NCBI GenBank assembly: GCA_947453585.1
Contig: CANGHQ010000055.1
Location: 1-8,618, forward strand
From: Burkholderiales bacterium
GTDB lineage: Bacteria > Pseudomonadota > Gammaproteobacteria > Burkholderiales > Burkholderiaceae_C
DNA length: 8,618 nt
Reading direction: 5' to 3'
In this document: one piece after another, positions 7,279-8,618 of the stretch
How positions within the stretch are numbered: position 1 is the stretch's first letter
Layout: every line of letters starts with the position of its first letter
Program-made: the position numbers and the translations under genes
Notes under the pieces: generated by a model
Databases searched by the model: none
Told to the model about the DNA's origin: nothing
Seen by the model: the letters and a program-made list of their open reading frames with translations, nothing else

Positions 7279-7995
7279 CTATTTCAGCCCGATGCCCACC
7301 AAGAAGGTCTCAGAGGAGCGGTCGCGCGAGGCCTTAGGCTTGTAGGGCTTGACGGTATGAAAAGCCGCCTTGAAGCGCTGGACCACGTCGTTGTAGCTGC
7401 CACCATGGAACACTTTAGCCACCAGTGCGCCCTCGGCTTTCATGTGATTTTGCGCAAACTCGATAGCCAGTTCCACCAGGTACTCAATACGCGCAGCGTC
7501 GGCCGACGAGATGCCTGAGAGGTTGGGCGCCATGTCAGACACCACCACGTCCGCCTGGCGACCGGCCAGCGCCGTCTCCAGTTGGGCCAGTACATCGGCC
7601 TCGCGAAAGTCGCCTTGGATGAAGTGCACGCCTTCAATCGGGTCCATGGCCAGCAGGTCCAGGCCAATGATGGTGCCGTTCAGGTCCCCCACCGCCGCGC
7701 CCTGGGGCGACATGCGCCGTCGCAAATACTGGCTCCAGGCGCCGGGCGTGCAGCCCAGGTCCACCACCAGCTGGCCGGGCTTGACCAAGCCAAAGACCTC
7801 GTCAATTTCCTTAAGCTTGTAGGCGGCGCGGGCCCGGTAGCCTTCGCGCGAAGCGAGCTTGACGTAGGGGTCGTTGATGTGGTCGTGCAGCCAGGCCTTG
7901 TTGACCTTTTTTCCCTTGATAGACGGCTTGGGTGTGCCAGCAGCCGCAGCGGGGCTGGGCGCAGAGGGAGTTTTTTTGGAGGGTAGGGATACCAT
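7279..7995 (-). CDS. rlmE: 23S rRNA (uridine-2'-O-)-methyltransferase RlmE (FtsJ/RrmJ)
   Basis: RlmE methylates the 2'-OH of U2552 in the A-loop of 23S rRNA (E. coli numbering), a late step of large-subunit assembly. From the ATG at 7995 the product is 238 residues, longer than the roughly 209 of E. coli. The SAM-binding block VVDLGCTPGAWSQYL is at 77-91. The catalytic K-D-K-E set is present: K60 in YKLKEID, D154 in VVSDMAPN, K194 in VAKVFHGG, and E229 in SSETFLV. An 8-residue insertion after LRRRM relative to E. coli explains part of the length. Residues 1-26 are an Ala/Pro/Ser-rich extension before GKKVNKAW, where the recognisable family sequence begins. No ATG, GTG or TTG occurs in frame between the ATG at 7995 and that block. 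The ATG itself lies inside the domain VI hairpin of the adjoining group II intron and has no convincing ribosome binding site, so the true N-terminus may come from an exon beyond the intron. ftsH follows, the same order as in E. coli. Confidence 0.92.
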   Translation of the reverse strand: MVSLPSKKTPSAPSPAAAAGTPKPSIKGKKVNKAWLHDHINDPYVKLASREGYRARAAYKLKEIDEVFGLVKPGQLVVDLGCTPGAWSQYLRRRMSPQGAAVGDLNGTIIGLDLLAMDPIEGVHFIQGDFREADVLAQLETALAGRQADVVVSDMAPNLSGISSADAARIEYLVELAIEFAQNHMKAEGALVAKVFHGGSYNDVVQRFKAAFHTVKPYKPKASRDRSSETFLVGIGLK

Positions 7996-8015
7996 CTCTC
8001 GATGATATCCCCCCC
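7981..8015 (-). ncRNA. Group II intron domain VI with bulged branch-point A, overlapping the rlmE start
   Basis: Three nucleotides after domain V, the minus strand forms a hairpin: GGGATATCATC pairs with GATGGTATCCC through one G-U pair and a GAGA (GNRA) tetraloop. Below this an unpaired A at 7984 is flanked by a T that can wobble-pair and by CCC pairing with the outer GGG. A bulged adenosine near the base of domain VI is the branch point for lariat formation. The ATG at 7995-7993, the proposed rlmE start, is in the 3' arm of this stem just after the loop. Confidence 0.8.
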
Positions 8016-8018
8016 AAA

Positions 8019-8052
8019 GAACCGTGCTTGCGACTTTCACCGCACACGGCTC
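8019..8052 (-). ncRNA. Group II intron domain V (catalytic hairpin)
   Basis: The 34 nt begin GAGCCGTGTGCGG and end GCAAGCACGGTTC, with a GAAA loop in the middle (GGTGAAAGTC). The two arms pair GAGCCGTG with CACGGTTC, allowing a G-U pair, around the usual two-nucleotide bulge region. Length, loop and the conserved start GAGCCG are those of domain V, the catalytic core that binds the splicing metals. It looks intact, so the ribozyme is potentially competent. It lies 61 nt after the maturase stop codon. Confidence 0.93.
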
Positions 8053-8113
8053 ATGCACGACCACTGGCTATGCAGCGTCAACAGGTTGCATAACCCTCGA
8101 CTGATTTGCCAGT

Positions 8114-8618
8114 TTAAAGTCCCCGTACTGGGACCGGCTTGATAACCTTCAAACCTAGGGCGTGGACACGCCTGTGACACGCCGGGTGTAACAGCACCCG
8201 GTTGGAGAGAGCATCGCTCCCACCAAACTGGCGATAGACGATATGGTGGTCGTCCATGCTCTCATCAGTTATGTCGATTTCTTGCTGACAGAGAGCGCAC
8301 CTACCATCTTGACTGAACCAGAGAGCAGCCCTTTGAACGCTCCAGAGGGTGTGACCCATCCGTTGCACTCGTAGCTTCTCACCGTAGGCCTGCCAATCCA
8401 GGTGGAAAGGGTTGTAATCCCCCCTCACTTTTACGTGGCGGACAATTTTCGTGTCCGACAGTAGATACAGCGGTAGCGGTATCCGATCACTACTCCCGAA
8501 GGGGTCATCCTGTAGGCCAGCGAACTGTTTGCGTGAGCCACACTGTTTCCAGTAGTGCCCGTACACCCATTTCGTAGTCTTCCTCGGATGGCGTCGCAGA
8601 GCCCAGCGCATCAACCTC
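8114..8618 (-). CDS. Group II intron reverse transcriptase/maturase, C-terminal part with HNH endonuclease
   Basis: The frame is open from the window edge to TAA at 8116-8114, about 168 codons; the polymerase domains lie outside. The visible protein starts in the maturase (X) domain end with LMRWALRRHPRKTTKWVYGHYW, typical of bacterial intron maturases, which bind the intron RNA and help it fold. A linker with RHVKVRGDYNPF leads to an HNH endonuclease. Numbering from the TTG at 8614, the HNH residues are C106 and C109 (CALC), H123 and H124 (DDHHIV), N138 in LSNRVLLHP, then C146, H147 and H151. Such domains nick the second DNA strand during retrohoming. All expected metal and catalytic residues appear present, so the En domain looks functional. 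The gene lies inside intron domain IV, as is usual. Confidence 0.93.
   Translation of the reverse strand, partial: RLMRWALRRHPRKTTKWVYGHYWKQCGSRKQFAGLQDDPFGSSDRIPLPLYLLSDTKIVRHVKVRGDYNPFHLDWQAYGEKLRVQRMGHTLWSVQRAALWFSQDGRCALCQQEIDITDESMDDHHIVYRQFGGSDALSNRVLLHPACHRRVHALGLKVIKPVPVRGL

Larger units (their letters stand above)
7977..8618 (-). mobile_element. 3' part of a mobile group II intron
   Basis: A maturase with HNH domain, followed by a canonical 34-nt domain V and a domain VI hairpin with bulged adenosine, identifies a retroelement of the bacterial group II intron class. Its 5' end, domains I-III and most of the reverse transcriptase lie beyond the right edge. The left limit is approximate: it is set about 7 nt after the proposed branch point at 7984, as in typical introns, but the expected terminal A-pyrimidine is not found there. 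Between the maturase stop and domain V, ACTGGC (8113-8108) can pair with GCCAGT (8068-8063) and TATGCA with TGCATA inside it, probably part of the domain IV 3' arm. No frameshift or stop is seen in the visible coding part, so the element may be active. Confidence 0.9.

Noticed and set aside
7996..8064. Upstream GTG start for rlmE at 8064, adding 23 residues
   Set aside because: The added segment is the translation of intron domains V and VI and is not a natural RlmE N-terminus.
1..8618. CRISPR arrays, tRNA or rRNA genes, insertion-sequence ends
   Set aside because: No regularly spaced repeats, tRNA-like cloverleaf or terminal inverted repeats were seen on either strand.

Overview
The window looks like a chromosomal segment from a betaproteobacterium, most likely Burkholderiales and close to Comamonadaceae. 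This is inferred from the order rlmE-ftsH-folP-glmM, a beta-type trimeric porin, and the amino-acid style of RlmE, FtsH and GlmM. No database search was possible, so genus is not claimed.

Left part (1-2325). A secreted calcineurin-like metallophosphoesterase runs leftward off the window edge (start at 782). A Gram-negative porin (1015-2262) is transcribed rightward from the same 232-bp divergent intergenic region and ends at a strong intrinsic terminator (2295-2325). A Pho-box-like direct repeat lies 48 bp upstream of the phosphoesterase start.

Middle part (2385-7995). All genes are on the minus strand, in the order of transcription rlmE, ftsH, folP, glmM and a GNAT acetyltransferase. It joins ribosome maturation (RlmE), membrane protein quality control (FtsH), folate synthesis (FolP) and cell-wall precursor synthesis (GlmM). 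folP/glmM and glmM/GNAT overlap by ATGA, which implies translational coupling. A sigma-32-like promoter sits between rlmE and ftsH, and ftsH starts at TTG. A perfect 9-bp hairpin lies between ftsH and folP.

Right part (about 7977-8618). This is the 3' end of a mobile group II intron on the minus strand: the C-terminal part of its reverse transcriptase/maturase with an HNH endonuclease domain, then a 34-nt domain V and a domain VI hairpin with a bulged branch-point adenosine. The intron abuts rlmE so closely that the only standard-looking ATG of the rlmE frame lies inside the domain VI hairpin. This is the most unusual feature of the window. The 5' part of the intron and the upstream exon lie beyond the right edge, so the consequence for rlmE expression cannot be settled here.
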